A DNA stretch of 64,000 nucleotides from Limnomonas spitsbergensis (GCA_037349105.1 JAYJMM010000123.1:4030001-4094000); one strand, 5' to 3'. Shown: positions 1 to 11,225, numbered from the stretch's first letter. Notes: generated from the sequence alone by a model not told the origin. Translations and numbers: made by a program.

Positions 1-99
1 AGAAGTATTTCAAGAGCTCTGGGTTTGAATCGCTAAATTTTGAATCGCAAAACTTGGAATAGCAAGACATTGAGGTGCAAAACTTTGAATTGCAAAAGT

Positions 100-235
100 T
101 AAAGAATAGCAAAACATTGAATGGCAAAACTTTGAATAGCAGAACTTTGAATAGCAGAACTTTGAATAGCAGAACTTTGAATAGCAGAACTTTGAACAGC
201 AGAACTGAGAATAGCAAAACTTGAAGTGCAAAACT
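100..235. repeat. 15-bp tandem repeat
   Basis: About eight copies of a 15-bp unit (core ACTTTGAATAGCAGA), with degenerate flanking copies back to about position 30. Because 15 is a multiple of 3, reading frames through it stay open (repeats such as AIQSS on the - strand), but this is low-complexity DNA, not a gene. It lies upstream of, and probably in the intron before, the exon at 475. Confidence 0.85.
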
Positions 236-474
236 TCACGATCTGTATCTCCTCGCACCTCCCTCGACCGCGAGCGCTAAGGATTCCGCTACGTATGAAA
301 TGCCCCACGGTCCCTCTCCGCCCTCTCTTCTCCCAGCTAAATCATCTTAGGCTCTGGTATGTATCAACCCATGTGTGAACCTCCCCTCTCCCCCACCCCA
401 ACACGCAGGCTGTTATCCACCCCTTAACCCTAGACCCTAAACCCTGAACCTTATCCACCCCCCCACACACTCAG

Positions 475-1176
475 GCCTGTATCGATGGCCTCCAGAGGTG
501 CCGCAGCTTGCTATGGGATCAACCCGCCGCCATCCTCACCTCAATGTCTAAGGATAAGCCAGGCACTACCGCATCCTCAATATCCGACACAAAGCCGCTA
601 GCGACCAACAATCAGGCGGCGGCAGCGGCAGCGGCGGCGGCGGCTGCCTCAAGCTCCGCAGCCGCCGCTGCCGCGGGGGCGGCAGGGCCGACTGCGTCGT
701 CCGGGGCGCTTCCGCAGAAGCCAGGCATTGCCTCCGTTGCAGCCCCCGCGCCTCAAAGCCTGCGGCCGTCTGCGAGCATGGGCAACGAAACGACGGCCGC
801 CGCGGCGGCAGCAGCGGCGACGGCTGCAGTCCCCGCAGCGCAGGACGGCGGCGGTGGCGGCGGCGTGCGGGCGCGGTTTGAGATGTTTCGCAAGAAGTTT
901 GCGGGTCAAGGTAGTATGGCGGCCGGCGCAGCCACCGGATCACAACAGCAGTATCAGGGTCCAGAGGGCGCGCCGGCAGCGGCGGGAGGCGGCGGCAGCG
1001 GCGGCCCCGCTTCCTCCCCCTCCGGGAGCGCAGGTGGCGCCGCTATGCCGCCCGTGGTGCATGTGACGAGCGTCCGGCTGCAATACCACGCGACACCTCC
1101 GGCAGCGTCCGCGCCCGGCCACGGCAAGTCGGCATCCTCGGCGGGCAACTTTTTCTCGGACGACGAGGGGGAGTAG
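475..1176 (+). CDS. Terminal exon of an unidentified Ala/Gly-rich protein
   Basis: A 702-nt exon. It starts after a CAG acceptor at 472-474, preceded by C-rich intron sequence with CCCTAAACCCTGAACC motifs, and ends at a TAG stop at 1174-1176. The first 20 or so residues (ACIDGLQRCRSLLWDQPAAI) look like ordered protein. The rest is low complexity, with polyalanine runs around residues 45-65 and 95-110, Gly/Ser-rich stretches, one basic patch (RARFEMFRKKF) and an acidic tail ending in FFSDDEGE. GC content and frame openness contrast sharply with the flanks. I do not recognise the family. Upstream exons lie outside the window. Only the exon boundaries and the stop are supported. Confidence 0.65.
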   Translation, partial: ACIDGLQRCRSLLWDQPAAILTSMSKDKPGTTASSISDTKPLATNNQAAAAAAAAAAASSSAAAAAAGAAGPTASSGALPQKPGIASVAAPAPQSLRPSASMGNETTAAAAAAAATAAVPAAQDGGGGGGVRARFEMFRKKFAGQGSMAAGAATGSQQQYQGPEGAPAAAGGGGSGGPASSPSGSAGGAAMPPVVHVTSVRLQYHATPPAASAPGHGKSASSAGNFFSDDEGE

Positions 1177-3060
1177 CTGAGGTGTTTAATTTCTTGTGAC
1201 TCGGCTGCAGTTCAGCTACGGTTTGGCCTCCTCGGGCCAGAGGCCCCTTGCCCAGTCACGCTGCTCAGGCTGGTTTGTCGGCGGATCATAACTTCCGGGC
1301 CTATAGACATGATGCAGCCCCGTCACCCGCTGTTATGGGCAGCCTCCCATGATGCAGCCCCGACCCCCGCTATTATGCAATGCTTCACCTGAATCAGCCC
1401 TGCCACTTTGACCGCCATGTGAATATGACGAAAGAGTCAACTCTGGAGTGGCGGTGCGCTGCACCATCCTAATAAGATGCTTGTTGGATACCGCCACAGT
1501 GCCACACTAGTGGTGGCATCTTAATATGTTGAAAACAACTCTTCTCAACAAGGGTTGTTTTGGACACCGGTAGTGTCTCCTCCGACAATGAGGGGGAGTA
1601 GCTGAGCAACACCAGCCATGGTTGTTGGATTCCGCCACACCAATAATCGGTGTATATAGTGAATGGGACACTACGGCCCATGGCCCACAACACGCTGTGC
1701 TTAATGCTATCTAGCACTTTGGGTCTCCTGGAGAACCTCTGGGCAACACCGAGGCGGCCTTCCGTTTTGGCAGGGGCAACCCGGACATTTCCCGACTGTC
1801 CACTTCCTGCGGGTTAATGACGTAACACCTCTGGACCATGCTGAAATGAAGCTCGGCCACGTTGATAAACAAACGTCAGCTAGGAAAGTCAAGGGTAGCA
1901 AGTCAACCCACCAAACAACAAGAACAAGAGCACTTCCAGCAGGTGTTGCTGCTGCTTGTCGCTCCCATTGTTTATGATTCTGTACTTCAGCTGCAATCCA
2001 GCTGCATTCTTGCCTGGAAGAGGGAGGGGGCTGGTGATGCAGAACCTCCTGCTGAAGCTCTGGCTGGGTCCTTACCGGCGGCTGCCCAGGGCACTGACAG
2101 GGGCGGCTGCCCAAGGGCAGCTGTCCAGTGGGCGGCTGTAAAGGGGCAGCTGCACCGGTGGCGTCTGTCCAGGGCACTGACAAAGATGAAGTCAGTGACA
2201 TAACACCTTTGGTCCCATCTCAAAAAGGCTCAGCTCAGGCCAAAGGTTAATTATGGTGCATTCCCGCTGGGCCCTGCTGAACGCTTGGCGCGTGCTGCCG
2301 GGATGGGATGCGCAAGATGGATGACAGACAGCTGAAGGTCAATACCGTTACACCTCTGGGCCCGCTCAAAGCTCGGCCGCGTTGGCGCCCAACTGTAGAA
2401 ACTAAAAAGGGGGCAAAAAGCTGAAGGTAGGACACATTGGCAGCCCCACCCCGTTCTCTGTCAAGTTAGGGTCTGCCCCTTACTTTGTTCTTGAGCAGTC
2501 AAGGACGTTCCACCTCTGAGCACTGGTCGGCTGGGAAAAGATGGACATGAAGAAGGGAAAAGATGGAGAGCCCACCTCAAAAAGGAAAGGAAGCCCAAAG
2601 AATACCTAGCTTAGTAGCCCCTCCTTGGGCAGTGATAGTCAATAGTGCATGAAGGCTGTTGACCGAGGCTAATTTACAGCATCGTGAAGGTGGTGGCGTT
2701 TTAGCCACAACGTGATTATTTGCTGGTAGGAATCTCAGGGGGCACTTGCTTTGCATGTGCTTCAAGGAGGTCCTCTGACCAAAGTACCAGACAGGGGAAA
2801 TGGTCTTGTGGTGGCATCCATACCCAGAGGTTGAGAGATCGAACCCGCCACACGATCTTCTCTCACCCCCCGCCTAGACCGCCGAGTCCCGTGGTCCTGC
2901 CCCCTCACATATGAGGATGGCATGGCTGCACCATGCCCCAGGCTGTGCATGGTAGCTGGAATTGAGCCTGGTATTTCTATAGCTGCCCCACGTGGCCGAG
3001 CGTTCGGCAGGGCCCAGCGCCCCAGCCGGTTTGCACCGTTCTATGCCAGACAGACCAGTC
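1177..3060. repeat. Repeat-derived intergenic stretch
   Basis: No convincing gene. At 1,800-1,930 lies a segment closely matching 59,455-59,600 (ACCTCTGGACCATGCTGAAA, then GGAAAGTCAAGGG and CACCAAACAACAAGA). At 2,335-2,420 and 2,200-2,235 are further copies of the same 'CCTCTGGGCCCGCTCAAAGC' core. Two near-identical GATGCAGCCCCG..CCGCTATTATG segments lie at 1,310-1,385. Everything else looks like decayed mobile-element sequence. Confidence 0.5.
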
Positions 3061-3149
3061 AGGCATGATAACATCCACTGAATGGATAGAGCATTTCACC
3101 ATGGGTTGTCACATTTATACTAGGAGTTCACCGGCTTCATACTTTCCCC

Positions 3150-4310
3150 CAAGACCCCTCCACCTGCCGAGGTGTTTAAAACGGTGCATACCCGCCGAGC
3201 CTGGCAGCCTGTCAGAATTCAGCCCATCTACAAGAGGGGCGACCTCCTTGACCCCGGTAACTACCGGCCCATTGCCATCACTAATGTGTTGTACCGGTTG
3301 TCTGCTAGCATGCTAACCGCATTCTCTGATCAGTGGGCTCGCATGCACGAGCACATCCCTCCTGAACAGTTCGCCTTTCAGCAGCGCCGTAGCACGGTCC
3401 AGGCTGCTTTTCTCTTGAGGCATGCTGTCCATGCGCAACGGGCAGCTGCAGGCCGTGTCAAACTGCATGTGACCTTTGTGGATTTCACCAAGGCCTACGC
3501 CTGTGTGCCACAGGAGCAGCTATGGCGCACCTGTCTGAGCGGCTTCACATGCCTTCATGCCTGTTACGCGCTGTGCAAGCGCTCTACAAAGATGAAGTCT
3601 ACACGCTCACAGACGGCCATAAAAGCACTGGCCCTGTGCCTTGCACCCGAGATATCAAGCAGGGCTGTCCCCTCAGCACCCTCCTCTTCAGTCTCTATAT
3701 CAGCGATCTGCCGGGCAAGATCGCAGCCCAGTGCCCAGCAGAGGGCATTGTACTGGGGGCGGGGCGAAGACTCAGGTGCCTCTTATATGCTGATGATCTC
3801 TCCCTGCTGGCCAGCAGCCCGGCAGGGCTGCAGCACATGCCAGATGCCCTGCATGAATATGCGGCGGTCAAACAGCTCCAGGTCAACGTCAGCAAGACAG
3901 AGATATGTGAGTTTTGGAGCTGCTTAGCAGCGCAGCGCCGGCAATCAGCCCATACTTGCGTGTACGGCCCGGATAGGATAGCGCTGAAGCGTGTACAAGA
4001 ATTCATGTTCTTGGGCATCATCCAGCACCAGAACGGCAGCATGAGGAAGGCCATGCAAGGAAGAGAGGGGCCTTTGGATGCTGCGTTGCAGCGTGTCCGT
4101 CGCATGGCCGCCAAGGTGTGCCTCAGGCATCATCTGCCTACAGGCATCCGGTTGGCGTCTGTCTATGCAGCGCCTGCGGCCAACTACGGTGATGTGGTGT
4201 GGGCCACCGATCACCTCAGGCCGCAGCATTGCCTCAAGAGGAAGATCAAGTCCAGCTTCCTCCAGCATCTGCACCATGTTGCAGGGCTACCTCCGTCCGC
4301 TGCCAGATGA
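3150..4310 (+). pseudogene. LINE reverse transcriptase, frameshifted
   Basis: Non-LTR retrotransposon RT domain in two frames. The first frame (to about 3,520) carries the N-terminal RT motifs: PIYKRGD, then DPGNYRPIAI, PEQFAFQQRRST and the first catalytic block VTFVDFTKAY. The second frame (3,522-4,310) carries IKQGCPLSTLLFSLYISDL, the catalytic YADDLSLLA, and NVSKTE. The frame change near 3,520 disables the ORF. No endonuclease domain is visible upstream, so the copy is 5' truncated as well. The RT motifs in their normal order make the family call secure; the clade is not determined. Confidence 0.9.
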
Positions 4311-4371
4311 GGGGTCATGAGAGAGCTGCAGATACAGCCGTTACAACGTAGTTGGTGGCAGCATGTCAAGA

Positions 4372-4515
4372 ACTTTACACCTCTGGGCCCGCTCGAAGCT
4401 CGGCCGCGTGGGCGCCCAACTGTTCAGAAGGGAGAAAAGAAGAACTAACTAAAAGGAAGAGGGGCGGGGAAGGTACAAAAGGAGAGGCCGGGAAGGCAAA
4501 GAATACCAAGTCCGA
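4372..4515 (+). repeat. Dispersed repeat B (CCTCTGGGCCCGCTC..)
   Basis: Begins with ACACCTCTGGGCCCGCTCGA, continues through GGCCGCGTGGGCGCC, AACTGTTCAGAAGG and a purine-rich stretch, and ends near GGCCGGGAAGGCAAAGAA. Near-identical copies lie in reverse orientation at about 6,845-6,975 and 7,082-7,235, with shorter ones elsewhere. It abuts the 3' end of the RT fragment, so it may be part of a LINE 5' or 3' untranslated region. Confidence 0.7.
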
Positions 4516-4685
4516 CACCTGAGTTCCACCAGAGATTAGCCCTGAACAAAGCCTCTAAAAAAAGAAAATTCCACAAAAGCAAGCGTATCCCAGTGATCAG
4601 CCCTAGTGATCAGAAGGGACAGGATCTTTGAGGTCCCCTCTGGCAGCTGCATCCAGCTGTGCCTGCTCGTATGCTGCATCAACTA
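4516..4685. other. No feature recognised
   Basis: Short linker between repeat B and the - strand LINE fragment. Nothing coding or structured is visible apart from a repeated GTGATCAG pair. Confidence 0.4.
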
Positions 4686-4689
4686 GCGC

Positions 4690-4950
4690 TCAGGCTAGCA
4701 CCTCTGGGACAGATAGCGGCTGCAGGTCAGTCGCTGTCTGACGCAGTTTGGGGATGGCTGATCCCAGATCCAGCTCCTCCAAAGCAGCTAGCAATTCCCT
4801 GCACCAATTGCGCTCTCCGGTGCCCTGTCTGACAGCGAGCTCCATGTCGGCCGCCATGGCTGTGGCCATGCGTGGGCTGTCTTGCTGTGCTGCTGGTGCG
4901 ACCGCGGCGTTGTAGAAGCGAAATACATGCTGCCACCTGCCACCTGCCAT
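4690..4950 (-). pseudogene. Possible LINE-derived fragment (post-RT region)
   Basis: An 86-residue open frame containing NWCRELLAALEELDLGS and PKLRQTATDLQPLSVPEVL. This style of helical, Leu-rich linker is common between the RT and terminal zinc knuckle of non-LTR elements, and both neighbours are LINE fragments. There are no diagnostic motifs, so the assignment rests on context and composition. Confidence 0.3.
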
Positions 4951-5084
4951 CTGCGGCGACCTACCGCGCCTAGTCCCAGTCCACGGCGGGGGCCGTGCTG
5001 GCGCAAGCCAAGAGCCGCACTAGCCAGAGGGAGTCTGCTTGTGTGCGCATAAATTTGCAACTGCGGCTCGGTGCGATCAGAACG

Positions 5085-5342
5085 GCTGATACCAGAGGAT
5101 GGCGCAACGGTCAGAGGCGAGAGGCACGCTGCTGCCAGCGGTGTTGGGTACGGGGGAAAGCGAGCAGGTGGAGGATGCGCTACATGTGTGCTTCCAGTGC
5201 CCAAGTGTGAAGGAGAGGCTTAGGGAGAGAGGTTGGGCAGGCCGCCCGGTGGGCGCCAAAGACTTTCAACAGTAATACCGGGGAAGGCTTGGATGGGAGG
5301 CTCTGACTTTTGTTGAGGACGTTGTGCGCATTGTCGAGGCCT
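5085..5342 (+). pseudogene. LINE C-terminal zinc-knuckle fragment, copy 1
   Basis: Encodes CCQRCW, then after a one-base frameshift VEDALHVCFQCPSVKERL and GWEALTFVEDVVRIVEA, ending at a stop at 5,340-5,342. The C-x2-C ... H-x4-C spacing is that of the cysteine/histidine motif at the end of many LINE ORF2 proteins. It matches the copy at 5,623-5,905 residue for residue over the core. Confidence 0.75.
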
Positions 5343-5622
5343 AGATTTGTTGCTTTTCTTTGCCGTCTTGGGGAATATATGCTTAATATATGCTTGAGAG
5401 GGGGGGAAATGTTTCAGACTGTCTTTTCCTTTTGGGGGGTATTTCTTTCTCCTTTTTGTTCTTCTCCTTCTTTCCCTCTTAACTGAAGTTTCTTTTGTTC
5501 CAACGGGACAGTTAGTTGGGTGCCCACACGGCTGAGACTTTTTGAGCAGCAGTGCCCATAGGTGCAATGCCATTGACCCGCGGGGCCCTGCTGAACGCTC
5601 GGCCATGTGGGGCTGGTAGGGA
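5343..5622 (-). repeat. T-rich and repeat-B-like sequence
   Basis: Pyrimidine-rich tract followed by TTGGGTGCCCACACGGCTGA and AATGCCATTGACC. This resembles the reverse complement of dispersed repeat B in the order seen at 6,845-7,235. Confidence 0.5.
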
Positions 5623-5905
5623 ATGAATAAGCTCAATTCCAGCTACCATTACACCTCACAAGGCGATCAGCAGCGTGACACACGCTATTGCCAACGGTGC
5701 TGGGCTGAGGAACACATCCAACATGTGGAGGATGCGCTGCATGTGTGCTTTCAATGCCCTAGCGTAAAAGAGAGGCTGAGGGCGAGAGGTTGGGCACGCC
5801 CCCCAGAGGGCGGCACGGGCTTTCAGTAGTTGTACCAAGGCAGACATGGGTGGGAGGCTATGTCTTTTGTTAATGACGTGGTAAACTTTGTTGATGGCTA
5901 GTCTG
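5623..5905 (+). pseudogene. LINE C-terminal zinc-knuckle fragment, copy 2
   Basis: Encodes RYCQRCWAEEHIQHVEDALH and VCFQCPSVKERLRARGWA in one frame, stops at 5,827-5,829, then continues as GWEAMSFVNDVVNFVDG. It is a second truncated copy of the element at 5,085-5,342 but without the internal frameshift. Two 3' ends of the same LINE, about 500 bp apart in the same orientation, suggest repeated insertion or a local duplication. Confidence 0.75.
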
Positions 5906-5924
5906 CTGTCTTGTTTTTTTGCCT

Positions 5925-7235
5925 CCCTGGGGACTGGCTCTTTCCCTTTTTGTCTCCCTCTTGCTTTCATAGACAGGGATCCTTCGGTCTGCCTTTCCAT
6001 TTTCTGGAGGGGTGTTTTCCTCGCCCTTTGTGAGCCTCTCTGTCTTTCTTCTAGCCTTTGCATCCTTTCCTTTTCATACCAACCAGACAGGACGTCGAAG
6101 AGCCCGCAAACAGGAGTGGGAGGCCCTGGATTTTGAACTTTTAGTTGATCTTCTTGAAGGCTAGTCTCTTCAGGGGCTGGGAATACAGTTTGCCCGACCT
6201 TTGTGTTCTTTTTGTTTGGTGGGTGAACTTGCTATCCTTGCTTTCCTCTTATGCCTTCTCCCGTTGGCTTTTCTAGCTGTCTTTTTGTTTCCCGACGTGG
6301 CCGAGCTTCATTCCAGCATGGCCCAGAGGTGTAATGCACGGTAGCACAATACGGCATGATACGGCGCAATACGGCATGATACGGCACAGGTTCAGCCGGA
6401 TTGTGCTACCATGGTGTATTGTCATCAATTAACACCTCACAAGGTGTGCCCCCCGACCGAACATCCTTACAAACCACGAATGCCGTCATGCATCAGATGC
6501 TCAGAGGTGTAACGCCATTGCTAAGAGGTTATTCTCGTGATGCTCGTTCATAAGCACAAGGCTCGTCCCTAAACTGAACCCGAACCCTTAAATTGCACCA
6601 CGTGATCGGGCCTTTTGTGCATGGCCCAGAGGGCCAGAGTTATGTCCTTCAATAGCAGTGTCTCACAATGCAATGGAGCATCCCTTCCTTTCTTCTCTAG
6701 CCTTTAGTTTCCTTTCCTCCCGACCAGACAGTCAGGTGCCCATGCGGCTGAGCCTTTTCAGCATGGCCCATAGGTGTTATGTCGTTGACAATCCAACGGA
6801 GCATCAGATTTGGCGACTGAGACAGGCACCTGCAACCCATTCTCGTTTGCCTTTCCGGCCTTCCCTTTAGGCCATTTCCTTCCTTTTTTTTTCTTCCTTT
6901 TTAGTGTCTGCAGTTGGGCGCCCACGCGGCCGAGCTTTGAGCGGGCCCAGAGGTGTAACGTTATTGACCTGCAACCCGTTCCAAGCACTAGCAGGACGCA
7001 CCGGATCAATACATTGGTGAACGAACAAGGACCTGGGCCTTTTGAAGACGACCCCAGACAGGCATGGTGACAGATGCACAGGACTTGGTCTTCTTTGCCT
7101 TCCCGGCCTCTCCTTTTGTTCCTTCCCCCCCCTCTTCCTTTTCGTTTCTTCTTTTCTCGCTGCCTTCTGAACAGTTGGGCGCCCACGCGGCCTAGCTTTG
7201 AGTGGGCCCAAAGGTGTTACGTTATTTATTGACAG
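5925..7235 (-). repeat. Cluster of dispersed repeat B, reverse orientation
   Basis: At least four units, each a long pyrimidine tract (CTTTTCCTTCCCGGCC-like), then CAGTTGGGCGCCCACGCGGC, then GAGC(T)TTGAG..GGGCCCAGAGGTGTAACG, then ATTGAC. The two best units are 6,845-6,975 and 7,082-7,235. No coding potential is visible; long open frames here are driven by pyrimidine bias. Confidence 0.65.
6340..6410. repeat. Dispersed hairpin element (GGTAGCACAAT..ATTGTGCTACC)
   Basis: An 11-bp perfect inverted repeat, GGTAGCACAAT at 6,340-6,350 and ATTGTGCTACC at 6,400-6,410, encloses tandem ATACGGCATG(A/C) units and a GGTTCAGCCGG segment. Diverged copies with the same ends and the same ACGGCACAGG / TTCAGCCGGATTG core recur near 19,685, 20,170 and 27,725. 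Confidence 0.75.
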
Positions 7236-8520
7236 GAGTCGAGAGCAGACGTGCACATTTTGTTTACATCAGGGCGCACATTTGTTTGAGTCAAGCGAGG
7301 CATCGCAATTGGCGCATGGAGCCTGTGCCTGCAATCTGGCTCAAACGATGGATAACAAACAGCACACTAAAAAATGCTGCCCCCCCGCCCCGGAGACTTA
7401 ATCTTCCTAACAACATAAAACGCAAACGACCATAATTGGGCAATGGAGCGCCCCCCTTGGCGCAACCGCCATACCCATAATGACGAGACTATTAGCCCAA
7501 ACAGCCAGAATGCTCGATGGCCAAGAATAATTGCCCACTGCCTAAAACATGGATACCGTAGATTCGATTTGCCTGCCCTCGGGCATAACACAATATTTCT
7601 TTCAATGCTGCCCTCGGCCAATTGTCGACAAAAAAGCTCTTCATTTCCTACTGAAACTGGCGTTGACATTCGATAATTAGTAAATTCATTGATCTGAAAC
7701 AACGTTAATTATAGGGGAAGGCAAAGCAAATATACAGTATGTACGTTTTAGTGATATAATGGATATGTGTTGTGAATCATGCAATTGAGCCACTGCATCA
7801 GGGAGGCACGGTTCAGGGCTCAATAAATATATCTAACCAATGCAATCTAAGGAGAACGGTGGGATGAAAAATAACAATCTCGCGTGAGATGTGAAGTACT
7901 TGAAACATAGAGGTGAACGAGACAGGGCAGCCCATTTCAAGGCCGAGGCCACATACAGACCACACACATACAGACCACACATTTCAAGACATTGATTCGC
8001 CACACAATGACCGCCCTGACCATCTGATGCGCCACATTGGAGAGGTGACCCACGCACGAATAATGAACAACCATAGAGGACAGGTGGTACTGTTGTACAT
8101 CAGCTGGCTGGACAGCATGTCCTTGCCAGTGCGCACGCAAAGTGTGACAGAATCGAACAATTGCTCCTCTAGGGACTCTACCTAGGAAGATTCACAGGAA
8201 CGAGCGAAGGAGAAGAAGAAGAATGGTGAGATGGAAACTAAACGAGCGTTGGACGTGCCCAGCGCTGTTTAGTCAAAGGATTTGCTTTATGTGAATCCCT
8301 GTGCAGTATGTGGCACAGGCGTGCAGCAATGTCAAAGTTGCAATCACAGCGACACACTCTGAAAAGCAGGAGACCTCGGGTGCGAAATCCACAAGCCGTG
8401 CCCTTACAGATACGAGCGGACAAGAAGGCTGCGAGCGGAGGGGACAAATTCAGCGTCAAGTCCACCATGCTTGGCCGTGGCGGCAGTGCACAGAACGGCC
8501 GGTACAAAAATATACAAGAC
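7236..8520. other. Gene-poor stretch with a duplicated segment
   Basis: No recognisable gene. The part at 7,610-7,735 (TGTCGACAAAA, TCTTCATTTC, ACTGGCGTTGACA, then GGGAAGGCAAAGC) is repeated with about 80% identity by eye at 8,930-9,060, on the other side of the 24-bp minisatellite. A short direct repeat, CACATACAGACCACACA, lies at 7,948-7,981. Everything else is unassigned. Confidence 0.5.
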
Positions 8521-8528
8521 ACAATTTA

Positions 8529-8784
8529 AACCCTCGTGAAAGAAAGCAATTTAACCCTCGTGAAAGAAAGCAATTTAACCCTCGTGAAAGAAAGCAATTT
8601 AACCCTCGTGAAAGAAAGCAATTTAACCCTCGTGAAAGAAAGCAATTCAACCCTCGTGAAAGAAAGCAATTTAACCCTCGTGAAAGAAAGTAATTTAACC
8701 CTCGTGAAAGAAAGCAATTTAACCCTCATGAAAGAAAGCAATTTAACCCTCGTGAAAGAAACAATTTAACCCTCGTGAAAGAAA
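8529..8784 (+). repeat. 24-bp minisatellite
   Basis: About 10.7 copies of a 24-bp unit, AACCCTCGTGAAAGAAAGC plus AATTT. The period is a multiple of 3, so all six frames are nearly open, giving 8-residue peptide repeats (FNPRERKQ in one frame). Copies differ by single bases only (GTG/ATG, AATTT/AATTC), implying recent expansion. Confidence 0.95.
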
Positions 8785-8929
8785 GGGCTAAATAGTACAC
8801 ATGGAAGCAAGCCATGTCCCATTCTTAGGCCGAGATTAAAAGCTTTATCAATCCAACCACGTACGGAACATTTGATTAGCCTTCCCTCGCCGGGCATGAA
8901 GAAATGATTCCCTTTCAGTGCCGCCATCA

Positions 8930-9060
8930 GGACGAACTGTCGACAAAAACTCTTCATTTCTAGCTGAAAACTGGCGTTGACACTCGATAAATAGTAATTC
9001 CATGGATCCCTCAACCCAAACAACGTTCAATATGAGGGAAGGCAAAGCTAATCAACGGTA
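8930..9060 (+). repeat. Second copy of the 7,610-7,735 segment
   Basis: Shares CTGTCGACAAAAA, CTCTTCATTTC, AACTGGCGTTGACACTCGAT, CAACGTT and GAGGGAAGGCAAAGC, in the same order and orientation, with 7,610-7,735. Probably two copies of one dispersed element separated by the minisatellite. Confidence 0.65.
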
Positions 9061-9372
9061 TTTGGAGTTTGAAACGTCTGGTGCTAGTGTAAGGTGAAGG
9101 CTTTACATGCGCAGCTATCATGTGCGGGACATATCTCAAGAATACAAACAGACAGACCAGCGGGTATTGGCGGGCGCGCCGGGGCTTCCCAGGCAGTGCT
9201 ACCAAAGCTGCACACCCCAAAAGAGGACGCCTCTGTACCATGACTGCAACCTTTGCCTGTTGTTTAGTGTTTCAGGTTTCGGGACTCCATCCTAAATTCA
9301 ACAGGGAACCCCGCCCTGCTATGCTCACATAATCGATCTGTGGTTTAGAGTTTAGGGGTTGAGGCTGTACAG

Positions 9373-11000
9373 TTAAAGCCCTAAATTCGACAGGGCACAC
9401 TGCCCTGCCATGCTCGCAGAGTCCACATGCGTCTGCTGCAAGTGAGGGGATAACAGCCCTGCCGGGCCAGAATGATGTCTGGTACCAGTCGCCTGCAGCT
9501 GCTGCTGCTGCTGGAAGTTTTCTGCTGCTCGCTGCCACAGGGTGCGTCGCGGTCCCTCCTGGCTGCTGCTGTTGGGGAGGCTGCCGTTCCGTCCGCCAGA
9601 TGTGTTGCTAGGCAGCCTTAAGAACAATCTGCGGCCGCCAACCATGCCACCGTTGTTGCAGGCACCGCCATCCCGCCCGACTGCACTGTTCGCCAGACCG
9701 AAGGGAGAACATCGGCGTTGGAACCCGCCGTTGCCGCCACCGAAGCTGCTATCCATCGGGCCCCTGAAGCCTGGCAGCCGCACAAAGTTAGGGCTGCTGC
9801 CCGTACTGCTCATGCAGTCGCTGGTGCCGCTCATCTCGCTACGCGGTATTCCCGTACATGCGGATCCGGTACTGCTTGGGTGCTGATCGGTGAACTGCTG
9901 CGTTCGGCCAAGCACTGCAGCGTCCCCTGATGCTGACCCTGGCGATAAAGACAATGCGGTGCGTCTCAGCAGGACAAGCGTGGTCGACCTGGCCAAGCGG
10001 GGGCTGCGGCTCGAGGGAGAGTTGATGGGGGTCATGACCAAGACCGCGCGCACGTTATCTGAACCAGTCCTGAGCATCAGCTGGCACAGCATCCGTTCGT
10101 CCGACAGCTCTGTAGACTCTCGCCCCTCATACAGTGGGGATAAGTAGGCGTTGGGGTTGGCGGCAGCAGTGATGGTAGCTGTTACGGCCACATCCGCGGT
10201 GCCGCTAGTGACGGCGGCGGGCGTTGGGGGTGGCAGCAGCGGTGGGGACAAGCAGGCGTCATGCAGTGGGGCTAAGTAGACGTTGGGGGTGGCGGCAGCA
10301 GGGGTAGCAGTAGCAGCGGACGCTCCTGCGGTGCTGCTAGTAACGGCGGCGGGGGCAGCGGGCGTTGGGGGTGGCGGCAGCGTTGGGTATAAGCAGACGT
10401 CATGCATTGGGTATAAGCAAACGTTGGAGGTGGCGGCGGGAGCAGTGGTAGAAGTAGCTGTAGCGGCCACACCCGCGGTGCTGATAGTAACAGCGGCGGG
10501 GGCAGCGGGCGTTAAGGGTGGCGGCAGCGTTGGGGACAAGTAGGCTCCATGCAGTGGGGATAAGTAGACGTGGGGGGTGGCGGCAGCAGTGACAGCAGCA
10601 GCAGCGGACGCTCCCACAGTCCCACTAGTGACGGCGGCGGGGGCAGCGGGCGTTGGAAGTGGCGGTAGCGGTGGGGACAAGCAGGCGTCGTACATTGGGT
10701 ATAAGCAGGCGTTGGGGGTGGCGGCAGCAGTGGTAGAAGCAGTAGCAGCAGCAGCAGCAGCGGATACACCCACGGTGTCGCTAGTGACAGTGGCAGGCAC
10801 CATGGGGGCATGTGAACCCATATAGGGCCTCGTAGGCAGCATCAGCGGCATTTTGATAGGGCTGCTGCTGTCCGGTAGCTTCTGTCGATGCTGCCAAGCT
10901 GCCTTCTGGGCCTGGGCTGTCATCTGGGGCATGGGTCTTGGGGATGCCACGCCGCCGTCAGAGCACGAGGAATGATGCACCTCAGACGCCGCCTCTGAAT
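9373..11000 (-). CDS. Large terminal exon of a Pro/Ala-rich tandem-repeat protein
   Basis: An exon of about 540 codons read leftwards. It starts after a TGCAG acceptor (complement of 11,001-11,005) at DSEAASEVHH and ends at a stop at 9,373-9,375. Roughly residues 60-300 consist of five diverged repeats of about 45-50 residues, each with an S-P-L/Y-P-M-(H/Y)-D/G-A-C-L-(S/Y)-P core, then PPLPTPAAPAAVTS(G/S)T, then an Ala/Thr-rich run. After that come a less repetitive stretch (DERMLCQLMLRTGSDNVRAV), Ser-rich segments, Gly/Asn-rich segments and a poly-Gln patch (NFQQQQQLQ). No catalytic domain is recognised; an extracellular-matrix or scaffold protein is possible but unproven. Upstream exons were not found. 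The antisense frames are shadows. Confidence 0.6.
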
Positions 11001-11094
11001 CTGCATGGAGGCATACAAGATGGGGAGACACAAGTTGTTGCATGCATCTCAAAAGGTATATTTTGTATTTAAATGTGCGCCAGACCATATAGGG

Positions 11095-11225
11095 GGGATC
11101 TACCTATCTCCGAGCAGCAACCACTGGGCAGCCAAACATTGACCGGCCAACAGCCAGTGGCCCAAGCAGCAGGTCCTACACCACAAGGGACCCTAGGCCG
11201 CAGGCCGTGATACAGCTGAATTGAG
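11095..11225 (-). repeat. Dispersed element A copy
   Basis: Contains GACCGGCCAACAGCCAGTGG, CCCAAGCAGCAGG and GATACAGCTGAATTG, the reverse-orientation core of element A (see 37,449-37,640). Degraded, without clear ends. Confidence 0.6.

Noticed and set aside
540..1148. Antisense Arg/Pro-rich frames over the Ala-rich exon
   Set aside because: Shadows of GC-rich codons; the + frame has an acceptor, coherent low-complexity protein and stop.
8526..8785. Possible CRISPR-like array
   Set aside because: Units are 24 bp with no unique spacers; a minisatellite in a eukaryote.
9272..10825. Forward-strand Val/Ala/Gly-rich frames over the - strand repeat exon
   Set aside because: Antisense shadows; the - strand frame is 571 codons without a stop and has an acceptor.
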